Below, piece by piece: positions 35,101 to 45,399 of a stretch of DNA of 64,000 nucleotides (the stretch's first letter is position 1; each line of letters begins with the position of its first letter). The stretch is from contig JAEUWY010000005.1 of assembly GCA_022059125.1 (NCBI GenBank), positions 3,658,001 through 3,722,000 of the forward strand, read 5' to 3'. Source of the stretch: Corynespora cassiicola. Its lineage: Eukaryota; Ascomycota; Dothideomycetes; Pleosporales; Corynesporascaceae. Under the pieces are notes generated by a model. It had not been told where the DNA came from, searched no databases, and saw only the letters and a program-made list of their open reading frames with translations. The position numbers and the translations under genes were made by a program.

Positions 35101-36238
35101 CGTCGAGACCCCGTCCCAAGCTCTGAGAGCGTGAGCTGCTTGGTGGTGGACCGGGTGGTGGAGGCGGAAGTGGCATGCCTTGCCCCCACGAACCATGGGC
35201 CGGGAGCGGCGAAGGGGAAGCATCGGTTGGGGTTCGCGTCTCGGTAGCATGGCCTAGCACGCCGGCCGACGCTGCGCGACGAGAGGCGGGGGGTCGAATT
35301 GGAGACTGCGACTCGGGACTCCACTGGCGATCCTGAAAGGCGCCGGGGAGGAACCTATGGCCCAACCCAGGTGATGCCGGGGCGCGCTGGATGGCCTCGG
35401 ACGTGTTGAGACGCAGCGACTCGATGGCGGTGGGCGCCGGGCTGTGGTCCGAGTTCCGGTTGCGGAAGGACGACAGGCTGAACTTGGAATGGGACTTGTC
35501 GCGCGATATGGAGCGTTCCTTGCCACTGCGGGGCGGCGGAGGCGGGAACTGCGGGTTGGACGTGATGCTGGTAGCGCTCGAGGGCACGACGACCGAGCTG
35601 GGACGGCTGGCCACATAGCTAGAGACGGGGCGCGACGGCGGAGAAGGCACGTACTCGGGTGAGCCGAGGCTCTGCGGCATGTGGTGGTTGTGGGCCGGCG
35701 AATATGGAGGCGGCGGGGAGGGCATCGAGGCCTCCATGCCCGTGACATGGCGAGGACGGCCGGTTGGCGTGGTCGAGGCGGATGTTGGGGTCGCGGTCGC
35801 GGTCGCAGTCGCGGTCGCAGTCGCGGTCATGGCTGCGGGAGCCGTCGACGTCGCTGCGGTGGTCGACGCATTGCCCGGTGCGCTCGTCGAGTGCGGGACG
35901 TAGTAGTGGGCGCTCACAGGCCCCGAGCGCCCCCATTGCTGCGGGTTGTAGGGGACAGAGGGCCGCATGGGGGACGAGGCGGCGGGCGAGGGCGCGTAGG
36001 TCGAGGGCGAGGCAGAGGCGGCGTAGCCGGGCGAGAAGGGCAGGCTCAACGAGGTTGCGCTGGCGGGCGTCTGGTGGCCATGCAGGAACTGGCCTCCTGG
36101 AGCACCCTGGGCCTGGGGGGGCGCGAGGGCCGTGGTGATGATGGGCGGCTGCACGGCGAGGCGGCGGAGGGGGGAGTGCTGCTGCTGTCCAGGCAGAGGG
36201 GACGGCGGCGGTGGGGGGAGGGGGGCTTCGAACGACAT
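32186..36238 (-). CDS. Large Pro/Ser-rich protein with C-terminal coiled coil, unknown function
   Basis: One uninterrupted exon of 1350 codons. The first ~950 residues are low complexity and rich in Pro, Ser, Thr and Ala, with proline runs near the start (LPPPPPSPLPG) and an Ala-Thr repeat near residues 140-150 encoded by six 6-nt units. The last ~395 residues look folded and mostly helical: LASIRTSLRNLSDLQEVK, LRYNIQENLRSGVMAYADA, then Glu/Lys-rich heptad-like helices, FWDIAPGLLAIVQKVPPRLDG, YHDFPMQYLYSLLAHAGRSAY and a closing helix ending in GGWDDSLQE. There is no signal peptide, membrane helix or enzyme motif. The layout (long disordered N-terminus, helical C-terminal module) suggests a scaffold or cytoskeletal/polarity adaptor, but that is only a guess. 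Confidence 0.85.
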   Translation of the reverse strand: MSFEAPLPPPPPSPLPGQQQHSPLRRLAVQPPIITTALAPPQAQGAPGGQFLHGHQTPASATSLSLPFSPGYAASASPSTYAPSPAASSPMRPSVPYNPQQWGRSGPVSAHYYVPHSTSAPGNASTTAATSTAPAAMTATATATATATATPTSASTTPTGRPRHVTGMEASMPSPPPPYSPAHNHHMPQSLGSPEYVPSPPSRPVSSYVASRPSSVVVPSSATSITSNPQFPPPPPRSGKERSISRDKSHSKFSLSSFRNRNSDHSPAPTAIESLRLNTSEAIQRAPASPGLGHRFLPGAFQDRQWSPESQSPIRPPASRRAASAGVLGHATETRTPTDASPSPLPAHGSWGQGMPLPPPPPGPPPSSSRSQSLGRGLDANAGRHSALLPAPPTRRPGQSSLATIPPTPIGWQDGPSADRTSSPAAPGLQIDTSPQAMRTQDRPGTTAPEAEDVSVSSGPTSTSHSSSTLYRTPPQSDQSGQGIRERRSESRAAKERAEPSNNPWAHDLEAASAKPANLDLGASNGSLTRRGATKGTPRSAGAIKSPRSSQFPDDPGSSHSTPRIDSYRRVASSSAPTPPFSPGTDQFDSPPTQKAPPSIPYRALPTPPLHHQGDDSEPVLTRSSATAHRSSSRASHLSESGHEGSSSSTPRPTDRDSFAQAAMERHRQFMEKEMEAESDQDRLELFAEFIVVESRIRRDRYSGAFDAMAGDIMDLTRDLWRSYVPSGRRSTTPSAHGTSVAPSGRRSQASTAGESPDTRITAASPASSVTNFTPHTEPASPSSATSQRPRDASWNNNYQPCLSPIPSMAMSTVPDEEDSRGRSASRWWEASDDGGSSGIGSRRVERSKRESKYMGLPKEARESLQWAGESDSPSYRSGSSNRQTYGPNDYPAEKAGLHEDATQVQPAQSHGYYPSSAPATPDPHKLDVSRLVTLPPPYPRHHPAVNNNHPDLASIRTSLRNLSDLQEVKTTKERFNTTTASRKEQENKSLTDRRSQLRYNIQENLRSGVMAYADAAKAEGDFEAREQKRAQEVVQGIFDSFQTEVANPLHAMFCERITKVSASIEHLKGRLSHDAQELNPNQTQEEGDEQPELLEMLTLLKWLFETREQLHKEMFELEDERNDLYKDIIVLPYAQTKNDQKVKEATEFFRRDAQDRKVTFEKEMLKRYEIFMNAIEENVTRGVEAQLSAFWDIAPGLLAIVQKVPPRLDGFEILIPPNEYDENPVYHDFPMQYLYSLLAHAGRSAYQFMESQINLLCLLHEVKTGVMTAGSRLLETQRIIEGEDLSRVDQEMRAIREDEERRLTDDLKEKVGLVESQWGDALGTGLEDCKTRVASFLVQHGGWDDSLQE
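35791..35826. repeat. Six-copy hexanucleotide repeat (TCGCGG/TCGCAG) in coding sequence
   Basis: Six 6-nt units, alternating TCGCGG and TCGCAG, encode a Thr-Ala repeat in the 1350-aa protein. Copy-number change here would keep the frame. Confidence 0.85.
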
Positions 36239-36764
36239 TGCGACGCCAACGCCTCGAGCGGCTCCAGCGACTCCAGCGACGTTGGAGAGGTGTCGGTCAC
36301 CTCAGGGCTGGCCACGGTGCCGCCACCCTCGACCTGCTCAGAGCCGTGCGCGCCCTGGTCCATGCCGTGGCCGCGGCAGCTGTGCCCGTGCTGGCCCGCC
36401 ATTCGCTGCCCGTCGTGATGGCCTGCGGGATCCCTGCAGCCTCGGGCGCCCGGGCGGCTAAGAGTATGCCCAGTGCCCGCCGGCTGCAGCAATCCACGGG
36501 TTGTAGCGGTAGGTAGGAGGCAGGAGGTATAAATAGGTAGTCTGCTGCACGTGCACAGGCATGGAGTCTTCCAGAGGGAGAGGGAGAGAGCACCTAGGGC
36601 ATGCCACATCGCACGCCAAGAGCATCCGTCTCGCATTGGGTAACGTACAAGAAGAAAGAGAAGAAGAAGTAGTAGAAGAAAAGCCTTGGAAGCCTTGCAA
36701 GCCTTGCGCCATGTCTCGTGATATCTGACATCAAACCTTGAAAACCCTCTGCCCCGCAGCGCCC
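36239..36764. other. Intergenic: 1350-aa gene promoter, FBP1 3' flank
   Basis: The 526-bp spacer between two minus-strand genes holds no supported gene. A purine-rich AGAAGAAG tract lies near 36650-36680. Confidence 0.5.
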
Positions 36765-38013
36765 TCACTTCTGGTACTTTTTGTGCGCGTCGATTACCTT
36801 TTGCACCTCGGCCTCGCTGCCCAGGAATATGCCGCTACGGTCGTGGATGTGCTCGGGCACAACGCCCAGCATGCGCTCCATGTTGCTGTCGACGGCAAGG
36901 CCGCCCGCTGTGCTCTGGTCAGCATCCGCTCCAAAATGGACCATGCCCGCCCCAACGTACCGTTCTCGAACACCATGGCCATGGGCGCGCACTCGTACAG
37001 GATCCTCAGCTTGCCCTTGGGGCTCTTCTTGTCGGCCGGGTACGCGAAGATGCCTCCATACAGCAGTGTGCGGTAGGCGTCTGCCACCATGGATCCAATG
37101 TAGCGGGCGCTGTATGGCTTGCCGCCCTCGACGGGGTTCTTGAGGCTGTTGATGTACTCCTTGACCGGCTCCTCCCAGTAGAGGCTGTTGCCCTCGTTGA
37201 CCGAGTAAATGGCCCTCTTCTTGGGGATGCGCATGTCTGGGTGTGTGAGGATGAACTCGCCAAAGTTGTTGTCGAGGGTGAAGCCGTTCACACCGCCGCC
37301 CTTCATGGTGATGACGAGCTGAGCCGACGCACCGTACATGGTGAAGCCAGAAGCCACCATATCGGTGCCTGGCCGCAGCAGGTCTTCCTTTGTGCCCTTG
37401 GCTCCGTCGGCAAGCTTGTAGATGGCGAAGATGGTACCAACCGACACTCCGGCGTCCAGGTTGGACGAGCCGTCAATGGGATCACATGCCACGGCATATT
37501 TGGCGTCGGGGTACTCGTCGAAGATGATGGCCTCGTCTTCCTCCTCGGAGACCAGGAGGCGCACGCGAGCACAGGAACGCATAGCACTGATGAAGAGATC
37601 GTTGCCAATCACATCCAGCTTCTTCTGGTCGTCACCTGTGGTGTTGGACGAGCCTGCAAGGCCGGTCAACTACGCATGGTCAGCCAGTCGTCAGCGGCGG
37701 GCCGCAAGAGCGAGGCAGAGAGAAAGAGAGAGTGTGCCCACATTGATCAGCGTCGACCGCCGGATGTAGTATGCAATGCTCTTGAAGGCAAATTGTAGGG
37801 CATGGCACAGCAAACTGTCGAGTCGCAAATGGTCAGACGGCAGTCTCGTGCCAGTCAAGGCAGGAACACATACGTGAAGTCTCCCGTGGCCTCCTTGTGC
37901 TTGGACTGTTCCTCGGTGAGGAAGCGCGTCAGAGTGACGATGTCCGTGTTGATGGCCTCGCGGCCGACGGCACCTCCGTCGCCGCTGGGGTTTGAGCTGC
38001 CGTTACTGGCCAT
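36765..38013 (-). CDS. FBP1: Fructose-1,6-bisphosphatase
   Basis: Four minus-strand exons, 38013-37874, 37814-37742, 37669-36961 and 36907-36765, give 354 residues, the usual length. Signature sequences: EEEDEAIIFDEYPDAKYAVA with the metal site CDPIDGSSNLDAG (Mg-binding D, D, G-S-S), then GASAQLVITMKGGG, YIGSMVADAYRTLLYGGIFAYPAD (active-site lysines and substrate loop follow), and VVPEHIHDRSGIFLGS at the C-terminus. It removes the 1-phosphate of fructose-1,6-bisphosphate in gluconeogenesis. Introns are 53-72 nt; the last (GTACGT..CACAG) splits an Ala codon. The start fits ATGGCCAG. Two CreA-like sites lie upstream. Confidence 0.96.
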
Positions 38014-38978
38014 GGTGCGTGTCTATGTCGTCTGCTGGACTGCGAAGGGATGGCAAGCGGATGGGTGTGAAGGGAAGCGGATTGCGAGGGACAATGGCAC
38101 AGAGAGCGAGCCCGGACATGTTTTTACCCCTTAGTAAGGCCTAGGTCCAGGTGGCCGTGGCTAGGATCGGGCGCGCGGAGGGCCTCTCGGTAGTAGTTTA
38201 GCAGCACAGTGGTTGGATGAGGCCGCCCTCGGCTTTGGCCTCGCAGTCACGAGCAGCTGCCTCTGCCCCAGATGCGCGCCCCAAGGGCAGCCGTGAGCGG
38301 GGCCTGGCCGACGTCACCCCAATGCCTTTGACGGGGCCGTGGCCGCCTGCGTCTTCTCATTGCTCGGGAGCCTGTCCGCTGCCCTTTGACACCCACACGC
38401 CGTGCGGCCTCGCGAGCCATGACGCTGGCGGGGTGAGGTCACTGGCAGCGCTGAGGTCACTGCCGTTGAGGTGCGGGGCGCCACGCCCCGACATCTTCCG
38501 GCCCGCGGATCAGACGCGCTCCCACCCTCGCGTGCCACAATTCTTCCGACGCTACTTAGTCCCAGCCCGCGACACGCTGCACGACTTGAGCCCCGTGTCC
38601 AGCCGACAAGGGGGAAAGCCCTCTCCTCAGTGGTGGAACTCGGCCCATCACTGCCCGAGACACGACGTGCGAGCCATTTCCGGACCAGTAAACAAACTCT
38701 TTCTTTTTTTTTTGCCTGGTGTACGTACATCCAGACCTGCCGCCCTATACATACATATACCGCTAGTCAAAACATACAGGAAACGAGACCCCAATCCTCC
38801 AATCTCGAAGACATGATTCTCAGGTGCGTTACAGCTGTGTTGCTGTCTAGGTAAACAGAGTGATAAATAGAGCATGCTGTGGCATCCCGCGCCCACCGTC
38901 CGCCGTCCATCATCCGCCTCCCACCCTCTGGCCTCCAGTTTCATCCTTGTATCCTACACGCCTTTCCGCACCTAGCCT
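38014..38978. promoter_or_regulatory. FBP1 promoter and KGD1 3' flank
   Basis: Between FBP1 (-) and KGD1 (-). CCCCAG at 38266-38271 and GCGGGG at 38297-38302 both fit the CreA consensus SYGGRG. They are about 250-290 bp upstream of the FBP1 start. Glucose repression of FBP1 is expected, so these are candidate sites only. The rest shows no gene. Confidence 0.35.
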
Positions 38979-41900
38979 TTACTCGCCCTTCAGCTTGTCC
39001 TGCTTGACCGTGAACGCCATCTCAAGGAGATCCTTCTCCTCCTTCTGATGGGCTGCCTTCAGACCCGTCGCTACCGATGCGCTCGGGTTTCGTCCCGCAT
39101 ACATGACGTGCCTTCGGTTGTGGTGCTCGGTCTGGTTGAGGAGCGTCTCGATTCTGGGCTGGGTGAAGCTCCATGCGCCCGCGTTCAGCGGCTCCTCCTG
39201 GCACCAGATGATGTTCTGCGCGTTGGGGTACGAGTCCAGGTTCTCCTTCAGCTGCTGCCATGGGAAAGGATGGAGCTGCTCGATGCGCGTAATGGCAACG
39301 TCCTTCAGGTCGCGCGCTTGGCGCTCCTTGACCAGAGCTGCGTACACCTGGCCTGTGCAGAGAATGACTCGCTTGATGTCGTTGTGTGATTCAATCTCGC
39401 CCGTCTCGTGCGCGGGGTCGGGCACAATCCACTGGAAGTGGGAGTCGCCGGTGAACTCTTCAATGTTGGAACGCGCCATGGGGTGTCGGAGCAGTGACTT
39501 GGAAAAGAAGAGAATCAGAGGCTTGCGGAATTGACGATTCATCTGTCTCCGTAGAATGTGGAACATGTTGGACGGCTTGGTAAGGTACGCAATCTGCATG
39601 TTGCAGTCCTGGTGCTGGCGGTCAAGCCTGTCGGGCGACGGGAAGACGCGCGGGTCTTCGTTGCAGAGCTGGAGATAGCGCTCCATGCGGCCAGAGGAAT
39701 GCTCGGGGCCCTGGCCGTCGTAGCCATGGGGCAAGCTCATGACCAGGCCGCTTCGCTGGAGCCACTTGACCTCGCCAGAAGCAATAAACTGGTCGATGAT
39801 GCACTGAGCATTGTTGGCAAAGTCGCCGAATTGGGCTTCCCACATGACGAGGGCGTTGGGGGATGACAAGGAGTATCCGTACTCAAAACCAAGCCTGGCG
39901 AATGTTAGTCAAGGTGGCGCTGCAAACATTGCGAGGATGTACTTACACTCCGAATTCACTAAGCGAGGAGTTGGAAATGGTGAAGGTCGCTTGTTCATCG
40001 CTGAGATGCTGCAGAGGCGTGTAGGTCTTCTCCGTCTCCTGGTCGTGAAGCACAGAGTGACGCTGTGAGAAGGTACCACGCTCCACATCTTGGCCAGACA
40101 CACGCACATGGTGGCCTTCCATGCAGAGCGTACCAAAGGCCAAAGCTTCAGCCGTGGCCATGTCGATATTCTTGCCTTCGGCGACCGTCTTGGTGCGGCC
40201 AGCGAGGATACGCTTCAAATTGCGGTGGACGGTAAAGTCCTTGGGGGCGTCCCCAATAGCTTGGGCAATATGCTTGAGCTGCGACTCCTCCACGGCAGTA
40301 GGCAGGTGGGGGAGCACCTCGGTGGCAAGCTCCTTGGGGGACTTGAAGCCGTTCCAAGCCGACGTCAGCCATTCCTTTGCTGTTGGCTGGTAGTCCTTGC
40401 TGCGGTTGAAACTTTCATCGAGCATGCCCCAGACCCAGGACTTGTGCTCATCAATGTCCTCCTTGGTGAAGGTCTTCTCTTCCAGGAGCTTCTTGACGTA
40501 GATATCCAAGGCAGGAGGGTGTTCGGCAATTCTCTTGTACATGACAGGCTGGGTGAAGAAGGGCTGGTCGGTCTCGTTGTGGCCCTGCTTTCGGTAGCAA
40601 ACCATGTCAATGACGACATCCTTCTTGAATTCGGCGCGGAAGTCAGCAGCAAGCTGGCAAACAAAGTTCAAGGCCTCGACATCGTCCCCGTTAACGTGGA
40701 ATACTGGAGCATCGATTGCCTTTGCAATGTCGGAGCAGTAAGGCGTCGAACGAGAGAATCTGGGGTCGGTAGTGAAACCAATCTGATTGTTCACGATGAG
40801 GTGGATGGTTCCTCCAGTGTGGTAGCTGGGGAGCGAATGGAAGCCCATGGTTTCGTAAACGACGCCCTGGCCAGCGAAAGCGGCATCGCCGTGTAGAAGA
40901 ACGCCCATGGCGGTCCGTGCCTCCTTTTCGTCGTTGTTGTAGTGCAGGATGGCTCGCGTCTTGCCCAAGACGACGGGGTCCTCGGCCTCCAGATGCGACG
41001 GGTTGGCGACTAGTGAGAGTTGCACGCGCTTGCCAGAAGGCGTAGGACGCTCGAAGTTCATGCCCAGATGATATTTGACGTCTCCAGAGCCCTCATCAGA
41101 GGGCTCGGTACTACCGGCGAACTCGCTAAAGATGGACTCGTTTGGCTTCCTGACGACATTGCTGAGGACATTCAGTCGTCCACGGTGAGGCATGCCGATG
41201 ACGATGTCCTTGACACCATAGTCCACGCTCCGGTCGATCAGAGCCTTCATGCCAGGGATCAAGCTTTCTCCACCCTCGAGACCGAAGCGCTTGTCGTTGG
41301 GGTACTTTGTGGCCAAGAAGGCCTCGAAGTTGGTCCCCCAGATGAGGCGATCCAGTATGCGGCGCTTCTCGTCAACCGAGTACTTGTAGGGGGTAGGGAT
41401 CTCGATGCGCTCGCGCAACCAGTCGCACTGCTCCCTGTCCGGGATGTGAATGTACTCGACACCATAGGAGCCGCAGTACAGGCGCTCGCAGGCGGCAATG
41501 ATTTCGCGCAGGGTCATCTTGGTGCGGCTCTCAGTCTTGAAGCGCGGCAAAATGCCGGGGCCGAGCTCAAACTCCTGGTCCAGGTCCTTTTCGCTGAAGT
41601 TGTAGTGCGACAGCTCCAGCTCACGGGGCTTGCTATAGCCAAACTGCTCGGCCTCGGTGCGGATGCCGAGGGGATCGATGCGAGCTTTGTGGTGGCCTCG
41701 TGCCTGGTAGGCGCGTACCAGAAGCTGGACCTTGAGGTGGTTCATGATGTCGGAGCCCTCGCCTGGCCCCATGCCGAGGCCAGGGCGGATGTCGGGGCCC
41801 AGGCCACCGTGGGGAGCTGGGACAATGGTGGGAGGGGGCTGGAAGGCCTGCGAGACGGGCATGTCGCCCGATTCCATGTTGCGAAAGTAGACCTGCCACG

Positions 41901-42273
41901 AGTAGTGCACGCTGGACGGGTCACGTTTCCACTGCATGTACATCTCGTCGACATAGTTGGCAGTGTTTCCCTGCAGGAAGGAGTCGTTGGGGTCCTGGCG
42001 GATATCACGGTTAGCTAGACAGGCTCGATCAAGAACGCCGTCAGAAACTTCAGGCGCGGACGGGCAGGCGGTGGGACTCACAACGCCCTTGTCGGTGTCC
42101 TCAGCGGCAATGGCATATCTCCTACGCTGCTCGCGCTGGGCGGCCAGCGCCAGCGGGCGGCGGCATGTGGGGAGGGAGCTTCTCGACGGCGAGGCGGCAA
42201 GTGTGGACAGAGACGGCCTGGAGTGGCAGCTCTGGAGCTGTCGGCCGCACTGGCGCAGCGGGAGGCGCAACAT
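38979..42273 (-). CDS. KGD1: 2-oxoglutarate dehydrogenase E1 component
   Basis: Three minus-strand exons, 42273-42082, 41994-39947 and 39894-38979, give 1051 residues. The first intron (41995-42081, 87 nt, GTGAGT..GCTAAC..CGCCAG) is a multiple of three with no stop, so the raw frame reads through it; splicing joins DKGV to [10 protein letters not shown]. The N-terminus is an Arg/Ser/Leu-rich mitochondrial presequence. The E1 N-terminal segment [21 protein letters not shown] is followed by thiamine-diphosphate domain motifs ([37 protein letters not shown]) and the C-terminal transketolase part ([28 protein letters not shown]). It is the ThDP-dependent E1 of the TCA-cycle 2-oxoglutarate complex in the matrix. 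Complete and of standard length. Confidence 0.96.
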
Positions 42274-43008
42274 GGTGGAGGGTGTTCAGCGGGCAGATGG
42301 CGAGCACGCGACGGGTGACATGAAAACGATGAGAGGTGGGTTCCCGGCAAGCAGATATGCTTCGGTGAGGAGTGCAGGAGAGCAGGACAAGAGGAGCAGA
42401 GCATGCGCTGCGCAGGTGCTCTTTGGCCGTCACTGGGCCATGGGCTCGGCTAGCGCGCCCGGTGTGGCTAGTGGCAGGTGCCGGCCCAGAAATGCCTCAT
42501 CGCACCTCCAGCTGTGCGGCTGCGGGCGCGGGTTTGTAGGTACGCGTTGCGCCCGCCTGGCCATGGCCTGGCCGCTTGGGCACCATTGCAGGGCCGCGCA
42601 GCGTGCAGCCCTGTGTCTTCTGCTCCTGGACATCCCCTCGTCGCCTCCGTGGTGCCACGAGCACCGGGAGGTAGGAGGTGGGCAGCCAGCGCGCGCTTGT
42701 GACGTCTGGCGCAGCTCCTGTCACGGATCCGCGGCCGCGAGCCCCGGACTGCTTGGCCGCTGCAACGTCCAGTGCCACTCTCCCGGCCATCGTGGCCCGA
42801 ACACTGCTGGGACGAGGCCTCGGGCCGGGCACGTCCGGAGCGGCCCTGCACGTGACTGTCACGCCCGTGACCTTGGCCCTGGGCCGTTTGCAGCCTAGCG
42901 CGTCCACGTGAACACGCCCACCCCGTCCCCGAGCCTGCGCGCGTCCTTGTCGCTGAGCGTGGAGCTGCCTTGGTACCCACGAGGAGCCGCCCACGAGCAT
43001 CCCCCGCC
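42274..43008. promoter_or_regulatory. Divergent promoter KGD1/TFB1
   Basis: The 735-bp GC-rich spacer between the starts of KGD1 (-) and TFB1 (+). A 381-codon minus frame crosses this region into the TFB1 5' end, but it has no family features and reads as a shadow. No TATA box stands out. Confidence 0.5.
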
Positions 43009-45026
43009 ATGTCGGAAGCCGCCGCACAGTACAAGAAGCAGGACGGCACCATTGCTGTGTCGGCCGACGGCACTGCTGTCGTGTGGAAGTCGGCCAGCGG
43101 CGCCACCCCTCCACTATCCATCACTGTCGCCGAGATAGCGAGTGCGTCCCCTTCACGCCCGCGTCGCTTCGAGGCCCCAAGACCCTGCTGACCTCGCTCC
43201 GTGTAGACCTCCAGCAGACGCCCGCAACTGCAGCCAAGGCTTCCATCAAGGTCGTTGTGCAGAAGCCGTCCAGCGACCAGTCCGAGAGCTACACCTTCAC
43301 CTTCACCTCGACCTCGGCGCGCGACGACCAGCAAGCAACCACGAGTCTGCTGCGGAAATGGATCGAGGCCTCCAAGTCCAGCAATGCGCCCGCTGCCGCT
43401 CAACCCGCCGCCGGCCCCGTCGACCCTGCATCTGCCCCGTCTCAGACGGCCACGGCCACGGCCAACACGAAACTCAAGGAAGAGACGTTGGACGATGCGA
43501 AGCTCCTGGGGGACATGGATCTCCAGCGCTCCCTCCTCAACTCGAACCCGCCCTTGCGCCAGCGCTTCGACCAGGCCATCAGCAACAAGCCCGATTCCAT
43601 CTCCATTATCCAACTGTCAAACCAGTTCTGGGCCACTAGGGTGCATCTGCTGCGCTCGCATGCGGCCGAGAAGGCTCAGGGCTCGGGCACCTACAACGTA
43701 CTATCCGTCGTGAAGCCAAAGCATGAAAACGGCCAGTTCAAGCTCAACATGAGCAAGGAACAAATCCAACTCATCTTCAGCCAGCATCCTCTTGTCAAAA
43801 AGGTATACAACGAGAATGTCCCACCGCTTAGCGAAGGCGATTTCTGGTCCCGCTTTTTTCACAGTCGGCTCGTCAAGAAGCTGAGGGGCGAGAAAATTAC
43901 TGACGCCGATGCTCTTGACCCTAAATTTGACAGATACTTGAATCTCGAAGACGATGCCGACAATGCCCACCAACTGGTTGTGTCGTCCATTCCCCACTTC
44001 ATCGACGTAGAGGGTAATGAACAGAATCACAGTCAGCGGTTAGGCAACCGGCCTGATCTGACAATGAGACCGAATGCGCATGAAAAGGTCCCCATCTTGC
44101 GAGTCCTGAATCGCATGAGCGAGAAGATGATGGCCGACGTTCCTCCATCCGATCTCCATCGTCATGCGCCAGCTGGATTGGATGAACAGACGTACCAAGA
44201 GCTGCAGCTGCGTGACTTGCAGCGTGCCGCCGAAGATAACCGCGTCCTTCTCAAAGTACAAGACCAAAGTAAATTCTTTTCAGGGGGCCAAGGCCTGCAC
44301 ACCTCAAGTAGTGCGGCTACCTATGCTAAACGCACCCCAGCACAGGTGTTACATGTGGTACAAGAGGACTTCAGAGCAATGTCGACACAAAACGGCGATT
44401 CCAATGTGACCAACTTGCAATCCATAATGGGCGTCGAGGATGCCAGCAGCAGCGATGATGAGGCAGGCGCCCAGAAGACGGTCAGAGTTGGGGGTAGATC
44501 ATCTCGGAGCGCTGCTACCTCGCAGATCTTCAAGGCTATACAAAGACGCAGGTTACACAACGATGACTACCTCTTGTCGCAGACAACAACATCGCGCGAG
44601 CAGGCTGCCAGAATGGGCCTCTCAGAATCCGTATTTGACGATCTGGCCATGACACATAACACGACTGTGGAATTCTTGCATTATTTCTGGGCAGTCTACT
44701 ACTCGGGAGATGCTGACCGGGCGCAAGAGGTGGCAAAACTCATGGAAACATTAGATAAGTCTCTAGACAGAATCAAGGCTGCCGCGGATGCCGCTGAGGC
44801 TGAACGGGTGGCCAAAGTGGAAAAACTCAAGAGAGATCACGATCTATATCTCCAGCGGTCAGGTCGGAAGAAGAAATTCGATCCGAACAGCATCAAAGGA
44901 GGGGCAAAAGCTGTCAACGAGATTGTGGAGCCTCTTGCTCGAGCTATTAATGCAGCACGGCAACAATATCAAACTGCCCTCAAAGAGCAGTTGGCTACAC
45001 AAACCAACCAACCCAACACTCTCTGA
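43009..45026 (+). CDS. TFB1: TFIIH core subunit Tfb1 (p62)
   Basis: Exons 43009-43141 and 43207-45026 (65-nt intron, GTGCGT..GTGTAG) give 650 residues. The N-terminal PH-like domain begins AAQYKKQDGTIAVSADGTAVVWK and ends around LLRKWIEASK. Two BSD-type domains are recognisable in the middle: IQLIFSQHPLVKKVYNENVPP with SEGDFWSRFFHSRLVKKLRGE is the second. A helical C-terminal region (TVEFLHYFWAVYYSGDADRAQEVAKLMETLDKSLDRI) closes the protein. Tfb1/p62 holds the TFIIH core together for transcription initiation and nucleotide excision repair and binds acidic activators through its PH domain. It is divergent from KGD1. Confidence 0.94.
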
Positions 45027-45399
45027 ATTCCGAGTGTATAGTTTCCATGTGCAACGGTGTTATTTCGTCACATAGCGAAGGCGCTCTCGGAGTCGGGCTG
45101 TTTTAATGGTGGTTCCTGATGAAAAGGCCATGATCCATAAAACGAATAAGCATTTGCTATTTCCTATCGCGTAGTCTACAATGATGTAGCATGAGTGACG
45201 CAAACGTCATTTACATAAAAACTTCGAACTCTGCTGACCAGATACAAGATCTTCGTGTACTCTTTATATTCATGCACATCCATATTCAACATATACAAGT
45301 GGCAACCGTCCTCGAGGCGGCATGTGTGCTCCCTAGCCTTGGTGAGCACCATGATTGGATGCCATAGCTATGTGTCACTGTGTGTTCTCCTAACAGGTC
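45027..45399. terminator. Convergent 3' region TFB1 / 45400 gene
   Basis: The 373-bp gap between two stop codons, AT-rich with AATAAG- and ATAAAA-like strings, suits two 3' untranslated regions. No gene seen. Confidence 0.45.

Noticed and set aside
42468..43613. 381-codon minus frame over the KGD1/TFB1 promoter and the TFB1 5' end
   Set aside because: Overlaps real TFB1 exons and has Gly/Arg-rich composition without motifs.
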